Shown one piece after another: positions 7,617 to 17,371 of a DNA stretch of 50,458 nt. The notes under the pieces were generated by a model. That model was not told the origin of the DNA. It searched no databases and saw only the letters and a program-made list of their open reading frames with translations. This DNA is from Bacillota bacterium (lineage in GTDB: Bacteria > Bacillota > GCA-003054495 > Carboxydocellales > JAJZSN01), in NCBI GenBank assembly GCA_021849745.1, contig JAJZSN010000009.1, positions 1-50,458 of the forward strand, given 5' to 3'. How positions within the stretch are numbered: position 1 is the stretch's first letter; every line of letters starts with the position of its first letter. Made by a program: the position numbers and the translations under genes.

Positions 7617-8054
7617 TCAACCAAATCTAAGGTATTCATCTTCAACCTTAGCATAGTCCTGAAAAAGACGTTCTTCATTCACCGATATTTTTTCTTTTTT
7701 CAGTCTCTTGACGAAGAGTTCAAGAGCTTGTTTTAGATTTTCGGCAAGATAACACCTAATTTCTTTAGCTGACGCACCTTCCCATCTATTACGTGGCATT
7801 CCAATGTCAACAGTTATATATCGTTCCTTCCTATTTAAGCGAAGCTTTCGACAACCCTCAAAATTCCAATGCCAAATATCACCGTCAACTCTAGCAATCG
7901 GTGCAAATTCGTCGATTTCAGAGGAATATGGTACGTTTGCATATGTTTTTAAAATTCGGCGTAGTTCTATAAGATGAGGTTGCACTACCTCAGCTGCCTT
8001 TGTGTCACCCATTTGTGAACCAAAAGTGATGAACGCCTTGTTCTCCTGTGTCAA
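7617..8054 (-). CDS. Immunity protein for the displaced GIY-YIG-type toxin
   Basis: A 145-residue cytoplasmic protein (MTQENKAFITFGSQMGDTKAAEVVQPHLIELRRILKTY...) of the kind found next to Rhs/CdiA toxin tips, inferred to bind and neutralise the toxin just upstream. The TTG at 8054 is chosen as start: AAGAGGAGG, which overlaps the toxin stop codon, lies seven bases before it. The frame stays open further upstream to 8123, but that would lie inside the toxin gene. No signal peptide or membrane segment. The family is recognised by context more than by a named motif. Confidence 0.65.
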   Translation of the reverse strand: MTQENKAFITFGSQMGDTKAAEVVQPHLIELRRILKTYANVPYSSEIDEFAPIARVDGDIWHWNFEGCRKLRLNRKERYITVDIGMPRNRWEGASAKEIRCYLAENLKQALELFVKRLKKEKISVNEERLFQDYAKVEDEYLRFG

Positions 8055-8058
8055 CTTG

Positions 8059-8388
8059 CTACCTCCTCTTACCAGCCCATGGTTCATGATTGTCTGGGCC
8101 AGGTTCAGTTTCAACCAAATCACGTTCTTTCTTTAACATTTCGCGCCTTGGGCCACGTTCAATTGGTATTACGTCTCCATCACCAATTTGTTTCTTAGTA
8201 TAACGTTTCGCTGGGTTTTCGTTCTGAGTAATACCCCACTTTCTCAAATTCCCTTCTCCATCCACTTTTTTGTATAATGTGGCTGGGCGGTCATCTGCGA
8301 TATTTCCGTGGGGTGCTTTAGCAGCTTTACCCATCCCCTTAGGCTTAACTTTGAAAACCTTACCGGCCATTTTTGTCTTTCTGGTCAA
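8059..8388 (-). pseudogene. Displaced (orphan) Rhs toxin tip, GIY-YIG/URI-like nuclease
   Basis: This is a toxin domain without its Rhs body. The first roughly 25 residues (LTRKTKMAGKVFKVKPKG) are the same linker found at the tip of the large rhs gene. They are followed by TLYKKVDGEGNLRKWGITQNENPAKRYTKK, a pattern like the GIY-YIG (URI) nuclease core, and by MLKKERDLVETEPGPDNHEPWAGK, which includes the usual Glu. Upstream the frame runs only to about 8441 before a stop. The TTG at 8388 has only a weak purine-rich site, so it may be silent until recombined into rhs. Its immunity gene follows after four bases. Confidence 0.68.
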
Positions 8389-8432
8389 TTTTATTACGCT
8401 TTTTCCGGCTTTCCCAGCTACAACACCGGCTA
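8323..8432 (-). repeat. Toxin-junction repeat, copy A (110 bp)
   Basis: The 110 bases at 8323-8432 match 10041-10150 with a single mismatch. The repeat encodes the linker AGVVAGKAGKSVIKLTRKTK and onward into FKVKPKG. Homology ends sharply at both edges, as expected of a recombination junction used for exchanging Rhs toxin tips. Confidence 0.93.
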
Positions 8433-8510
8433 GGTTTTATTTACTTAGACGTTCAACTTGTTGACGAGATTAGAGCAGCAATTTTATAAAATTGCTGCTC
8501 CACATGATTA

Positions 8511-8945
8511 TTACATCTTCTCGATTGAAAACACGATTTTGTCAAAGTTTGTCTCAAAACCGTAATCATTTGCATAATAGGAGAAGATTATCCTTTTCCT
8601 CAAGTAGCATTCCCAAAGAATGTGCTTGAGACTCCCTTCCATCACATCATCCCAGATATTATAGATAATCAATAAGCCATCATTAGTAAAATATTTACAG
8701 ATTACCTCTTTAGGTGCACTATGCTCCTATAACATAATACTAGGGTATATTTGCCCATTGACTTCAATACCTTTATCAGTTGCTAATCTAATTCCTTGGT
8801 GATATGGGGAGTTTTTACTAACAAAGGTAACCTTTATTAGTTGACCGTTTTCGACTTTTTGTACATCCCACAGGATAACATCTTCCCTACCCCGACTAGC
8901 AAAAGCTTTGTTGTAGATACGTTCTTTACCAATTGATTTATTCAT
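8511..8945 (-). pseudogene. Immunity gene of a second HNH-type cassette, broken by an in-frame TAG
   Basis: AAGGAG lies six bases before the ATG at 8945. The frame runs MNKSIGKERIYNKAFASRG...KGIEVNGQIYPSIML to a TAG at 8729-8727, and then continues in the same frame as EHSAPKEVICKYFTNDG...FETNFDKIVFSIEKM to TAA at 8513-8511. The whole aligns with the intact immunity protein at 9242-9703 (EINGQKLSAPVFWTHTAPKIFSFKCY...EVNFDDLVFKVKVK). At the TAG the homologue has Trp, so a single TGG-to-TAG change explains it. Either a pseudogene or, less likely, read through. Confidence 0.75.
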
Positions 8946-8958
8946 CGAAAACTCCTTT

Positions 8959-9024
8959 TTAAGGTCGTAAACCGTTGTAGTATCTAAATGGGTCAACATC
9001 TGAATCCTCGCGTAGCGTCAGTTG
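8959..9024 (-). pseudogene. 3' remnant of an HNH-type Rhs toxin
   Basis: Upstream of the broken immunity gene the frame reads LREDSDVDPFRYYNGLRP and stops at 8961-8959. This parallels the end of the intact toxin (PQDHAKVDPFRHPGY), at the same distance before its immunity gene. The remainder of this toxin is missing. Short fragment, so the call rests on this match and on the position. Confidence 0.6.
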
Positions 9025-9094
9025 TGGCAGTTGCGTCCGGACGCTACCGACGGTACTGACACTTTAGGCAGACTGAGGGAGTATGGATGTCACA

Positions 9095-9124
9095 CTCACT
9101 GCAGAATTTCAATTCTGCAGTGAG
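9095..9124. repeat. Perfect 14-bp inverted repeat between toxin cassettes
   Basis: Arms CTCACTGCAGAATT and AATTCTGCAGTGAG are separated by two bases. It lies 118 bases past the intact immunity gene stop. There is no T-run on either side, so a role as terminator is doubtful; it may help end transcription or mark a cassette boundary. Confidence 0.7.
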
Positions 9125-9241
9125 ATAGTGAATCTAGTTTAAGCAAGTAGCCTTGCTACCACTCACTACTTCAACTTGTAAAGCTTGTCTTTACAATTAT
9201 GTGGTCAGTTCAGCAGGTTTTTTGTGGCTAGTTTAGTGAAA

Positions 9242-9703
9242 TCACTTTACCTTGACTTTGAAAACCAAATCATCAAAGTTTACTTCGCCCACACCGTTAC
9301 TACAATGAAAAATTAACGCACCATCTTCAAGCTTTTCTACGAACATTCCGGAATTTCCTATCCACGCATCAACATTATCTTTGTATTCAATGTTTTGCCA
9401 CACGTTCCAAATGTTCAAAAATCCTTCCGTTTTTTTGGTGTAGCACTTAAAACTAAAGATTTTTGGTGCCGTGTGTGTCCAAAATACTGGCGCACTCAAT
9501 TTTTGACCATTAATTTCAACAGTTCCTTTTCTTTGGTCTATAGATACCTCAAAACCTTGTTGGTAGGTATCGTTGTAGTCTAAAAACTCAACTTCTACCT
9601 CTTGACCTTTTAGAACAGGAATTTTGTAAGACATCATTACAGATTTACCTTCGTAGTCAATCGGTTCTCCCTTAGCGTTCGCAAGCATCTGAGCCAATGT
9701 CAA
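9242..9703 (-). CDS. Immunity protein paired with the HNH-type Rhs toxin
   Basis: A 153-residue cytoplasmic protein starting at a TTG (9703) with GAGGAG eight bases before it, 17 bases after the toxin stop. Reads MTLAQMLANAKGEPIDYEGKSVMMSYKIPVLKGQEVEVEFLDYNDTYQQGFEV... and ends EVNFDDLVFKVKVK. A beta-rich pattern with no membrane segment. It is assigned as immunity by its position directly after the toxin tip and by homology with the immunity gene copy at 8511-8945 that follows another HNH-type toxin tail. The family number is not assigned. Confidence 0.68.
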   Translation of the reverse strand: MTLAQMLANAKGEPIDYEGKSVMMSYKIPVLKGQEVEVEFLDYNDTYQQGFEVSIDQRKGTVEINGQKLSAPVFWTHTAPKIFSFKCYTKKTEGFLNIWNVWQNIEYKDNVDAWIGNSGMFVEKLEDGALIFHCSNGVGEVNFDDLVFKVKVK

Positions 9704-9719
9704 TACTACCACTCCTCTT

Positions 9720-10166
9720 TTAGTATCCCGGATGTCTGAACGGGTCAACTTTGGCGTGGTCTTGCGGCCATCGCGGCACAAAGTCTCTTCCGCCATCCCT
9801 GGCCGGGACAGGTTCGTGACTTAGCTCCATCGATTCCATTCCACCCTTGTCAGGATTATATCTTTGCGGCGCAAGACCTTTCCTCATTCTATCAACATTT
9901 TCAGCTCCATACTTTTCTGCCGCTCCTTCACTAGCGGGTTCATTTTTCCAAAACCTCTGTCTAACAGTACTCCAACTTGGTTCAGTCCCTTTAGCGGTTG
10001 GTTTATAAATATCATCTCCTAGTTTCCAGCCCTTACTAACAGCTTTACCCGTCCCCTTAGGCTTAACTTTGAAAACCTTACCGGCCATTTTTGTCTTTCT
10101 GGTCAATTTTATTACGCTTTTTCCGGCTTTCCCAGCTACAACACCGGCTACTATTATCGCACCACG
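9720..10166 (-). pseudogene. HNH-type nuclease toxin tip of the rhs gene (now out of frame)
   Basis: Following the shared linker (RGAIIVAGVVAGKAGKSVIKLTRKTKMAGKVFKVKPKG), this frame carries a nuclease domain: EPSWSTVRQRFWKNEPASE, VDRMRKGLAPQRYN, GGMESMELSHEPVPARDGGRDFVPRWPQDHAKVDPFRHPGY. The LSHE...RDGG...WPQDHA pattern fits the HNH/Endo VII-type (treble-clef) toxins common on Rhs proteins; the subtype is not assigned. It continues the Rhs protein, but a one-base excess near 10167 puts it out of frame with the Rhs core. A TTG at 10106 could in theory start it alone, with poor ribosome site. Confidence 0.7.
10041..10150 (-). repeat. Toxin-junction repeat, copy B (110 bp), in the rhs gene
   Basis: Second copy of the 110-base junction (see 8323-8432), one mismatch. 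It lies between the Rhs core and the HNH-type toxin domain. Confidence 0.93.
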
Positions 10167-13100
10167 AGACTATTAAGCTTTCAATATTTCCAGTACGATA
10201 ATCTTCAAATGCTCCCCTTACGTCCTGATAGGTATCATATGCACTCCATACCCGGTAGGCCAATACTGCAGCCCCAACCAGAAGTGGTACGAACTGGCCG
10301 TTTGGATCAATATTAATTATCGGGTTGCTGTTACCGTATTCGTAAAGGTTAATATTTAGTAAATCATCATATCTTCCTTGGAAGGTATCCTCAGAAATAA
10401 ACCTCTTGGTCTCAGGGTTATAATACCTGGCCCTCATGTAGTAAAGCCCGTTAGGGTCAGTCATTACTCCATCCCGTCCATTGTACAGGAAGGGGGTTGC
10501 CGTTTCTCCGCTGCGCTTTAGTAATTCACCGTAAGGGCCATATTCGAAATGATCTGTTACAGTACCGTTTTCATCTGTTAATGCAACCGTACTCCCTCTT
10601 CGGTCATAATGATAGGTTCTATAAACACCTCCGTTTTCCTCCCCTATTAAACCTAAACCATAGACATAAAAAGTTTGATTTCCCTGGGCATCGGTTTTGA
10701 TTAAAAGCTGGCTTAAGGCAGCGTTTGGATTGATTACGAAATTACTGCGGTAACTATTTCCGTAAACTGTTTCAATAATACTAATCCGATTATTGTCGGC
10801 ATCATAAAGGTAGCTGGTGTCACCTACTGCTGTTAGCCTATTCCGGGCATCGTAGCTATAATTAGCCATTGCCCCTGCCAGCGGCCCAATTATCATGTTG
10901 CCATCAGCATCATATAAAACGGGTTGCCCATTAAAGGTAGCAATTCTATTGCCGTAAGTATAAGTCACCACCGTAGACTGGCCATAAACCTTTTGTTCCG
11001 TGGTTAAATTTGATCCAGCATCATATGAATAGTCAAATTGTTCGATAACATTACCGGTATTATCAAGAATCCTCTGCTGTTTCAATTGGTGGTTCTCATC
11101 ATAACTATTAACCAACGTAAAGGGTGATTGGCTGTATCCACTTTTCTCGGTAGTCACGTTTCCTGCGGCATCATATTCAAAGTCAAACTGGCTGATAACG
11201 TTATTATTCCCATCTACGTCTTTCTGCTGAAGTATCTGACCGGCTATGTCATAACTTATTGTCATAGCGGTACCGTTAGGACGAAGAGTTTTTGTTAAGC
11301 GTCCGTTAGGATCATATTCGTATCTTGTTGTTCTACCAGACCAGTCGGTTACTCCTATAAGTTTATTGGCTAAATCATATTCATAATGTACCTTTTTACC
11401 ACCGGGATACGTTAGGTAGACGATATTTCCAACTGTATCATATTGGTAGCTAATAGTGTTACCTAACGCATCAGTATATTGGACTAAACGATTTAGGCTG
11501 TCGTATTGGCGACTGATGGTTCCAATACTGTCCCTTGCCGTCAGAACATTTCCATTGGCATCCAGGGAATAGTTCACAGTACCTGCCGGATCGATACTCC
11601 TAATAAGCCGACCTTCGTCATCATAGAAATATTCCCTAGCCTGACCGCGTCCGTTTATTTTCCTGGATACTAAATTTCTAGCGTCATAATTATATGATAC
11701 GGTATTTCTTGAAGGGCTAACTTCATCCATTAACCTTCCAGCAAGATCATAGTTAAAACCACTTTGATTCAGGTTCTGATCCGTTAAGGAAATACGATTG
11801 CCATCCTGATTAAAACTTTGGCTGCTTTGTCCATTTAGCGGATCCACCACTGATATAATCCTGTTAAGATCATCATAATGATATCTTGTTATCTGCCCTT
11901 TAGGATCGGTAACACTAATCAGACGATTTAGATTATCATATTCTTTATAAGTTATCCGGTTTAAACCGTCTGTTAAAGCTATAGGATTATTTAAGGCATC
12001 ATAAGTAATACTCAAGATACGCCGGCCCATGGCGTCATATTTGTATATCTGGTTTCCAATTGAATCATATTCAAAGGTAAAGGTATTACCCATTTGATCA
12101 GTGGTGCCTATTAGCTGGCCTTTAGCATCATAAGTGTTAATAGTTGTATTCCCACGGGCATCGACAGTTCTCTTCAGACGATCCTCACCATCGTATTCAT
12201 AATATACTTGATTAGATACGGCATCTATAAGGCTAGTGAGCTCGTTATTACCGTTATAGTTATACCGCGTGAGGTTTCCGTTAGCATCAGTCTCAGATAT
12301 TTTATTGTTCCTAACATCGTAAGAAAAGGTAGTGGTGTGCCCTAACGGCCCTGTAATGCTGATTAAATTATCAAGGGCATCATAGGTCTTATTAGTTGTT
12401 TTGCCGATACCATCTGTGATATTTATCTGACGGCCAGCAGTGTCATAGCCATAAGTCATAATATTTCCGGCTGAATCTTTTACTGAATAAACTTGGCCGT
12501 AGACATAGGTATAAGTTGTTTTCCCTAAGCGCGGAGAAATCTTTTCTAAAAGCAGCCCGTTGTTATCATAACTGAATTCTGTTTTATTCCCCAACTGGTC
12601 AGTAGAGCTTATCAAATTGTTATTATTATCATAAGTGTTTATTATCTTTTTGTATGCGGCATTTTCTACTGTTAATAAGTTATCTTTTAAGTCATAGATA
12701 AACTTTGTTGTAAGTCCGGCTGCATCTGTTTGGCTTAGTATATTCCCGCGATTATCGTAGGAAAACCTAGTGGTATTTCCTTTAGCATTTGCATCGCTTA
12801 TAAGGTTTCCGTCACTGTCATAAGTGTAGGTGTTAGTTATTATACCAAGTTCATCTTGAAGCTTGGTAAGTTGATATTTACTGTTATGATAGGAAACTCG
12901 CCGCTCTCCGTTTCTGTCATAAACAGTATTAATCACCGTACTAGGTGCAATGGTTTCATCATAATAATACCTAACTAGCTGGTTTCCTGCTACTGCGTCG
13001 TCCTTTGAACTAACTCGGCCTTTATCGTCATAGGTAATAGCTAATACTTGTATGCCATCTGCATCAGTTTGAGTAAGAATTTGTCCCCGTCCATTATATG

Positions 13101-15366
13101 TATATCTTATATTTTGACCTTTAGCGTCCACAATAGTTCTTAAATCTTTATTTGCATCGTATTCAAATCTTACTATGCGGCTTAACGGGTCAGAAACTGA
13201 ATAAACTAGCCCATCAGCGGTATAAGCCAATGATAGCGAACGCCCGGAGATTGGTTCAATTATTTTCTCCAATTTCCCTTCTGCGTTATAAGCTAAATTT
13301 AATGATTGGCCATTTTTAGTTTTCCGCTCAATCAGTTTTCCACTAGAGTTAAAACGAAAAACGCTTTGGTCTTGAAGTGTTAGACTATATGTACCGTCAA
13401 TATTTTTTACTAAAGTTACGAAGCGAACAGTTAAATCTGGTGAACTAAATTGGTTATTTCCATTATTGAAGAATCGATTTACTCTGTTTGCATTCAAATA
13501 AATGTCAATATCCCCATTTGATAATTCCACTAACCGGGTATCATAGTTATGCGACCAACCCCTACCCATAACACCTTTATTAAGCAGAAGGGAATTATAG
13601 TTTATTTGAAATGAGAGAGGACGGGCTCCACCAACGGTCAGTAGTTCTTTTTCAATAACATGAGCACCAGTAGCAGGTTCAATATCCTCTTCGACTTCAG
13701 GATCGTGTTTTACAATCTGTTCAGCCGCATTAACTCCACTTAATTCACCACCTGCTGATAAGTCAGGGGAGAATTTAGCTATAAACCCATCATAAGGATT
13801 TGCAATCGTATCATATGCACCTGCCGTCGTTGGTAAATTCGTTGACCTAGTTTCTCCTACGAGAAAGATATAACCATCACGGTTTATCGCCTGCGAATAA
13901 AGAAAATCGGTGGCATCCCCTCCAAAATATGTGGAAGCTAACAATTCACTTAAACTTGAATTAAACTTCGATACAAACATATCAAATGCGGTTGTAGGTC
14001 CATTATAAGTCGTATCAAAAGCTCCACTTGTTACTGGGTAATTAGGTGCATGTGTTGTACCAGAAATAAACACATTCCCCATACTATTGATGCCAATTTT
14101 TATTGGTCCAATTTCATTACTCGGGCTACCACCAATGAACGTGGAGGCAATTAATGATTTTAAATTTTTATCCAATTTAGAAACGAAAACATCACCGTCG
14201 TACCATTTGTCTTTTTTATAAGCTCCACTTGTAGCTGGAAAGTCTCTTGAAGATGTCGTGCCAGCCACATAAATTTCCTCTAAATTACCAATAGCTAAAG
14301 AATAAGCTTCATCAGTACTCGTTCCTCCTAAAAAGGTAGAACGCTCAAGATTTGTTAAACCGGAATCAAACTTACTGATAAATGCATCACTTCCGCCGTT
14401 AATTGTTTGGTCAAAAGTAAGTCCTGCAGCAGGAAAGTTGTTGGATATTGTCAAGCCAGCAACGTATATTTTTCCCTCCGAATCAATTACTAACGAATTA
14501 ATTCTATCTTCATCACTACCGCCTAAAAAAGTAGACGAAATAAGGCTGCTTAAGTTTGTATCAAGCTGTGTTATAAAGCCATCAGAAGTTCCACCGTTAT
14601 ATGATTGGTCGTATGCTGAAGCAGTTGTTGGGTAGCTAGTATAAGCAGTACGACCAGCTATTAAAACATTCCCCAAAGAATCAACAGCCAAGGAACTAAC
14701 TGTGCCTCTGGATATGAAAGTTGAAGCTTGAAGACTGCTTAAATCAGCATTAAACTTTGAAACAAAAACATTAGCTGAACCAGATGTATATATCCGGCTA
14801 TAAGCACCTGCAGTAGTGGGGTAGCTTGAGGAATTCGTTTCGCCAGTTATATAAACACTTCCCTCTTTGTCTACCACGACAGCATAGGCATTAGCATATC
14901 CGCCGTCTGAAACAAAGGTAGATGAAAGAATCTGTCCTAAATTTGCATCGAACTTTGAAACAACTGCGTTCTGATAGGCATAAGTTCTATCATAAGCACC
15001 AACTGTAGTAGGGTAGTCTGAAGACATTGATGTTCCTGAAACGTAAACATTCCCATCGCGATCGAATGCTATAGAATAAGTCGTCTCGGAACCACTTCCG
15101 CCTACAAATGTAGAAGCCAATAGCGGATCTATGATTAAAGGACGAGACCGGTCATAATTTCCTACAGCAAAACCATATGTATTATTCTCTAAGATATATT
15201 TAACTTCAACAAATTCCTTAATACCATTATTTTCCTGATAAGCTATTGGTTTTGTAAACTTAATAATACCAAGGTCTGTTCCGACATCAAGCTCACCATT
15301 TTCATTTACAGTAAGTGAACTACCACCTTCTAGTTTTAAAAAGCAAAAAGGGCTCTCGCCCCGCAA
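10078..15366 (-). pseudogene. Rhs/YD-repeat toxin-delivery protein, 5'-truncated and frameshifted at its toxin end
   Basis: The long frame (1762 residues) contains, in order: the C-terminal part of an SBBP-type N-terminal domain (FAVGNYDRSRPLIIDP near 75-90); about eight SBBP beta-propeller repeats of the form STFVGG..D....IA.D..GNVYVSGTT.S.DYPTT.GAYD (about 90-525); about 900 residues of YD/RHS repeats forming the shell; the RHS core (YYMRARYYNPETKRFISEDTFQG...NLYEYGNSNPIINIDPNG); and a pre-toxin linker. Homology begins inside the N-terminal domain, so the signal peptide is missing. After IESLIV the frame runs into an unrelated tail; dropping one base (about 10167) restores the linker and HNH-type toxin. 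Function in contact-dependent competition is known for the family; this copy is probably dead. Confidence 0.85.
15341..15361 (-). terminator. Terminator-like hairpin abutting the truncated rhs start
   Basis: On the minus strand GGGC-GAGA-GCCC is followed by TTTTTGCTTTTT, then directly by recognisable rhs coding sequence. A terminator pressed against a gene missing its 5' end marks a probable deletion or insertion boundary. Confidence 0.5.
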
Positions 15367-15540
15367 TAGACATTGACCAACTCGTCGTAGATAAAACTAA
15401 AATCTACTAATTAATTTATCTATCGTAATAAATTATCTTTTGGTATGATTAACTCGTATATGTCCATATATGGGCTAAAGCCCAGGCACCTTGCTTTTTT
15501 ATCATCTAATCACCTGCTTAAGTTATTACTTCAATTATAT
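15367..15540. other. AT-rich spacer upstream of the rhs remnant
   Basis: No gene is seen. An 18-codon minus-strand frame starting MIKKQGAWALAHIW has AGGTGA five bases before its ATG (about 15509), but it is too short to call. A small GGGCT/AGCCC stem lies inside it. No rhs 5' sequence is recognisable here. Confidence 0.4.
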
Positions 15541-15586
15541 CAAAAAAAGAGCAAGAATTACTCATTTTTACGTAATTCTTGCTCCT
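15541..15586 (-). terminator. Terminator of the second M20 peptidase gene
   Basis: A perfect 13-bp stem (GAGCAAGAATTAC / GTAATTCTTGCTC) with a short loop and a T7 run on the minus strand, 16 bases past the peptidase stop codon. Confidence 0.9.
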
Positions 15587-15601
15587 TACTAAATTGAAAC
15601 C

Positions 15602-16744
15602 TCAGGTGCTACTCGGTATAACCCTAAGCATTTTCACACTTTCCTTAATTATCTCCACCACATACCGCACATTCAAAACCAAATCAGCCACCGCAATATT
15701 TTCCTCGGTGGTATGCACCTTATTCATCCCTATCCCCAGATTGGCCACGGGAATCCCCTGCCCATTGAAAATATTGGCATCACTACCGCCCCCGGTGGCC
15801 TCCAACTTAGGCTCCAACCCAAGATTCCGGGCCGCCCTCACCGCCGCAGCCACCACAGCCTGGTCTTCCCCCAAATCAATCTCCGGGTAAAGGTCTTCAA
15901 TCTCCACACTGACCATGGCCTCAAACTCCCGGGCCGCCTCTTCCAGCACCCTTTTCATATGCTCGGTCTGCTCCCTCATCTTACCGGGCTGAAGACTCCT
16001 GGCTTCCCCCTTGAGATGCACCATATCCGGCACAATGTTGATGGCCTTACCCCCGGTAATCACCCCGATATTGGCGGTAGTCTCCTCATCAATCCGCCCA
16101 AGCTTCATCCTGTTAATAGCCAGGGCCGCCACCTGAATGGCGCTAATACCCTCCTCCGGACACAGCCCCGCATGGGCGGCCCGGCCCCGGATATGGACCT
16201 CCACCTTCTGCTGGGCCGGCCCCCGGACGATGATGGTTCCTGCGGAACCATGACTATCCAGCACATAGCCATGAGCTGCCTTCAGCATCCCGTAGTCCAG
16301 ATTCTTGGCCCCCAACAGGCCCTGTTCCTCAATAATAGTAAAAACCACCTCAATCTCCGGATGAGGCAAGCCCTCTTCCGCAATCACTCTAAGAGCCTCA
16401 AGAATAGAACAAATCCCGGCCTTATTATCACTGCCCAAGATGGTGTCCCCGGCAGAATAAAATACCCCGTCCTTTAGCACAGGTTGAATCCCAATCCCCG
16501 GTTCCACCGTATCCATATGGGCGCTGAACATAATAGCAGGCCCCTCCGCCTTCCCAGGCAGCCGCCCAATAATATTTCCTGCGGTGCCCCCGGTCTTGCT
16601 GCCCGCCTCATCTTCAACCACTTCCAAACCAAGAGCTGATAATTTGGCCTTTAGGACATCGGCCACCTTCCGCTCCTGCCTGGATAAGGAATCAATTTTC
16701 ACCAGCTCTATAAATTCGTTAGTCAATCTTTTTTCGTTGACCAT
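15602..16744 (-). CDS. M20-family metallopeptidase (PepT-like tripeptidase), copy 2
   Basis: A 380-residue paralogue of the gene at 6170-7300. It has the same M20 landmarks: IMFSAHMDTVEPG, DTILGSDNKAGICSILEAL (Asn replaces the second Asp of the usual DD, the first Asp being the metal bridge), VVFTIIEEQGLLGAKNLDYG, YVLDSHGSAGT, RGRAAHAGLCPEEGISAIQVAA, and ATGGGSDANIFNGQGIPVANLGIGMNKVHTTEE. A cytoplasmic peptidase for short peptides is expected. AGAGGTGA lies five bases before the ATG at 16744; an upstream in-frame start (16753) overlaps that site. A strong terminator follows. Confidence 0.87.
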   Translation of the reverse strand: MVNEKRLTNEFIELVKIDSLSRQERKVADVLKAKLSALGLEVVEDEAGSKTGGTAGNIIGRLPGKAEGPAIMFSAHMDTVEPGIGIQPVLKDGVFYSAGDTILGSDNKAGICSILEALRVIAEEGLPHPEIEVVFTIIEEQGLLGAKNLDYGMLKAAHGYVLDSHGSAGTIIVRGPAQQKVEVHIRGRAAHAGLCPEEGISAIQVAALAINRMKLGRIDEETTANIGVITGGKAINIVPDMVHLKGEARSLQPGKMREQTEHMKRVLEEAAREFEAMVSVEIEDLYPEIDLGEDQAVVAAAVRAARNLGLEPKLEATGGGSDANIFNGQGIPVANLGIGMNKVHTTEENIAVADLVLNVRYVVEIIKESVKMLRVIPSST

Positions 16745-16897
16745 TAACTTCACCTCTTTCCAGATTAAGTTTATTTTAGCATAATCTTAAGAGAAAGCAA
16801 AACCTCCAGGTCGACTCCGGGGGAGACGGACAAAAAATCACCCCCGGCTTCGAACTCCAGGGATGATCTCATTCTTACTTAAACTATGAACTAAAAT

Positions 16898-17332
16898 CTA
16901 CTTCCCAGCTGCCACAATAGCCTTACCATAATCGCGGCATTTTTCCAAACCTTCCCCATCGGGTGTTAACTGAATAATTAACCCATCTCCTACCACCTTA
17001 AAACCATAATCGCCCAAACGGGCCACGAAGTCCCTCATCCATTGGCCATCGCCCCAGTCGTAAGAGCCAAAAGCGCCGGCCACTTTGCCCACCACCGGTT
17101 GACCCTTCAGATTAGCGATAAATGGCTCGAATTCGTCCTCTTCCAACACCTCTGACCCCATGGATGGACTGCCCAAAGCCACAGCATCGGCCTGGAGGAC
17201 ATCCTCCAAAGTTGCCTTACTCACCGTCTTGACTATCGCTTCGCCCCCCGCTTCAGTAATACCCTCGCCGATGGCCTTAGCCATGGCCTCGGTATTCCCT
17301 GTGCCACTCCAATAAATTACCGCTACTTTCAC
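16898..17332 (-). CDS. Flavodoxin, Fur-box regulated
   Basis: This 144-residue protein is a short-chain flavodoxin: VAVIYWSGTGNTEAMAKAIGEG is the FMN-phosphate loop, ALGSPSMGSEVLEEDEFEPFI the first FMN ring loop, and GAFGSYDWGDGQWMRDF the second. It can replace ferredoxin as a low-potential carrier when iron is short. The GTG at 17332 is preferred because GGGGAGGA lies seven bases before it and it gives the usual length. A 17/19 Fur box at 17372-17390 lies in front, so iron-starvation induction is likely. The next gene upstream also has a Fur box. Confidence 0.9.
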   Translation of the reverse strand: MKVAVIYWSGTGNTEAMAKAIGEGITEAGGEAIVKTVSKATLEDVLQADAVALGSPSMGSEVLEEDEFEPFIANLKGQPVVGKVAGAFGSYDWGDGQWMRDFVARLGDYGFKVVGDGLIIQLTPDGEGLEKCRDYGKAIVAAGK

Positions 17333-17371
17333 GCTAACTTCCTCCCCTTTTATAGATAATGTGTTGCAAAA

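Noticed and set aside
10300..13600. Repeating pattern resembling a DNA tandem array or CRISPR
   Set aside because: The periodicity comes from YD/RHS codons (variable units of about 20-21 residues). There are no identical direct repeats with unique spacers.
16754..16897. Inverted CCGGGGG/CCCCCGG after the flavodoxin gene as a terminator
   Set aside because: The loop is long (17 bases) and no T-run follows the stem, so it was not called.
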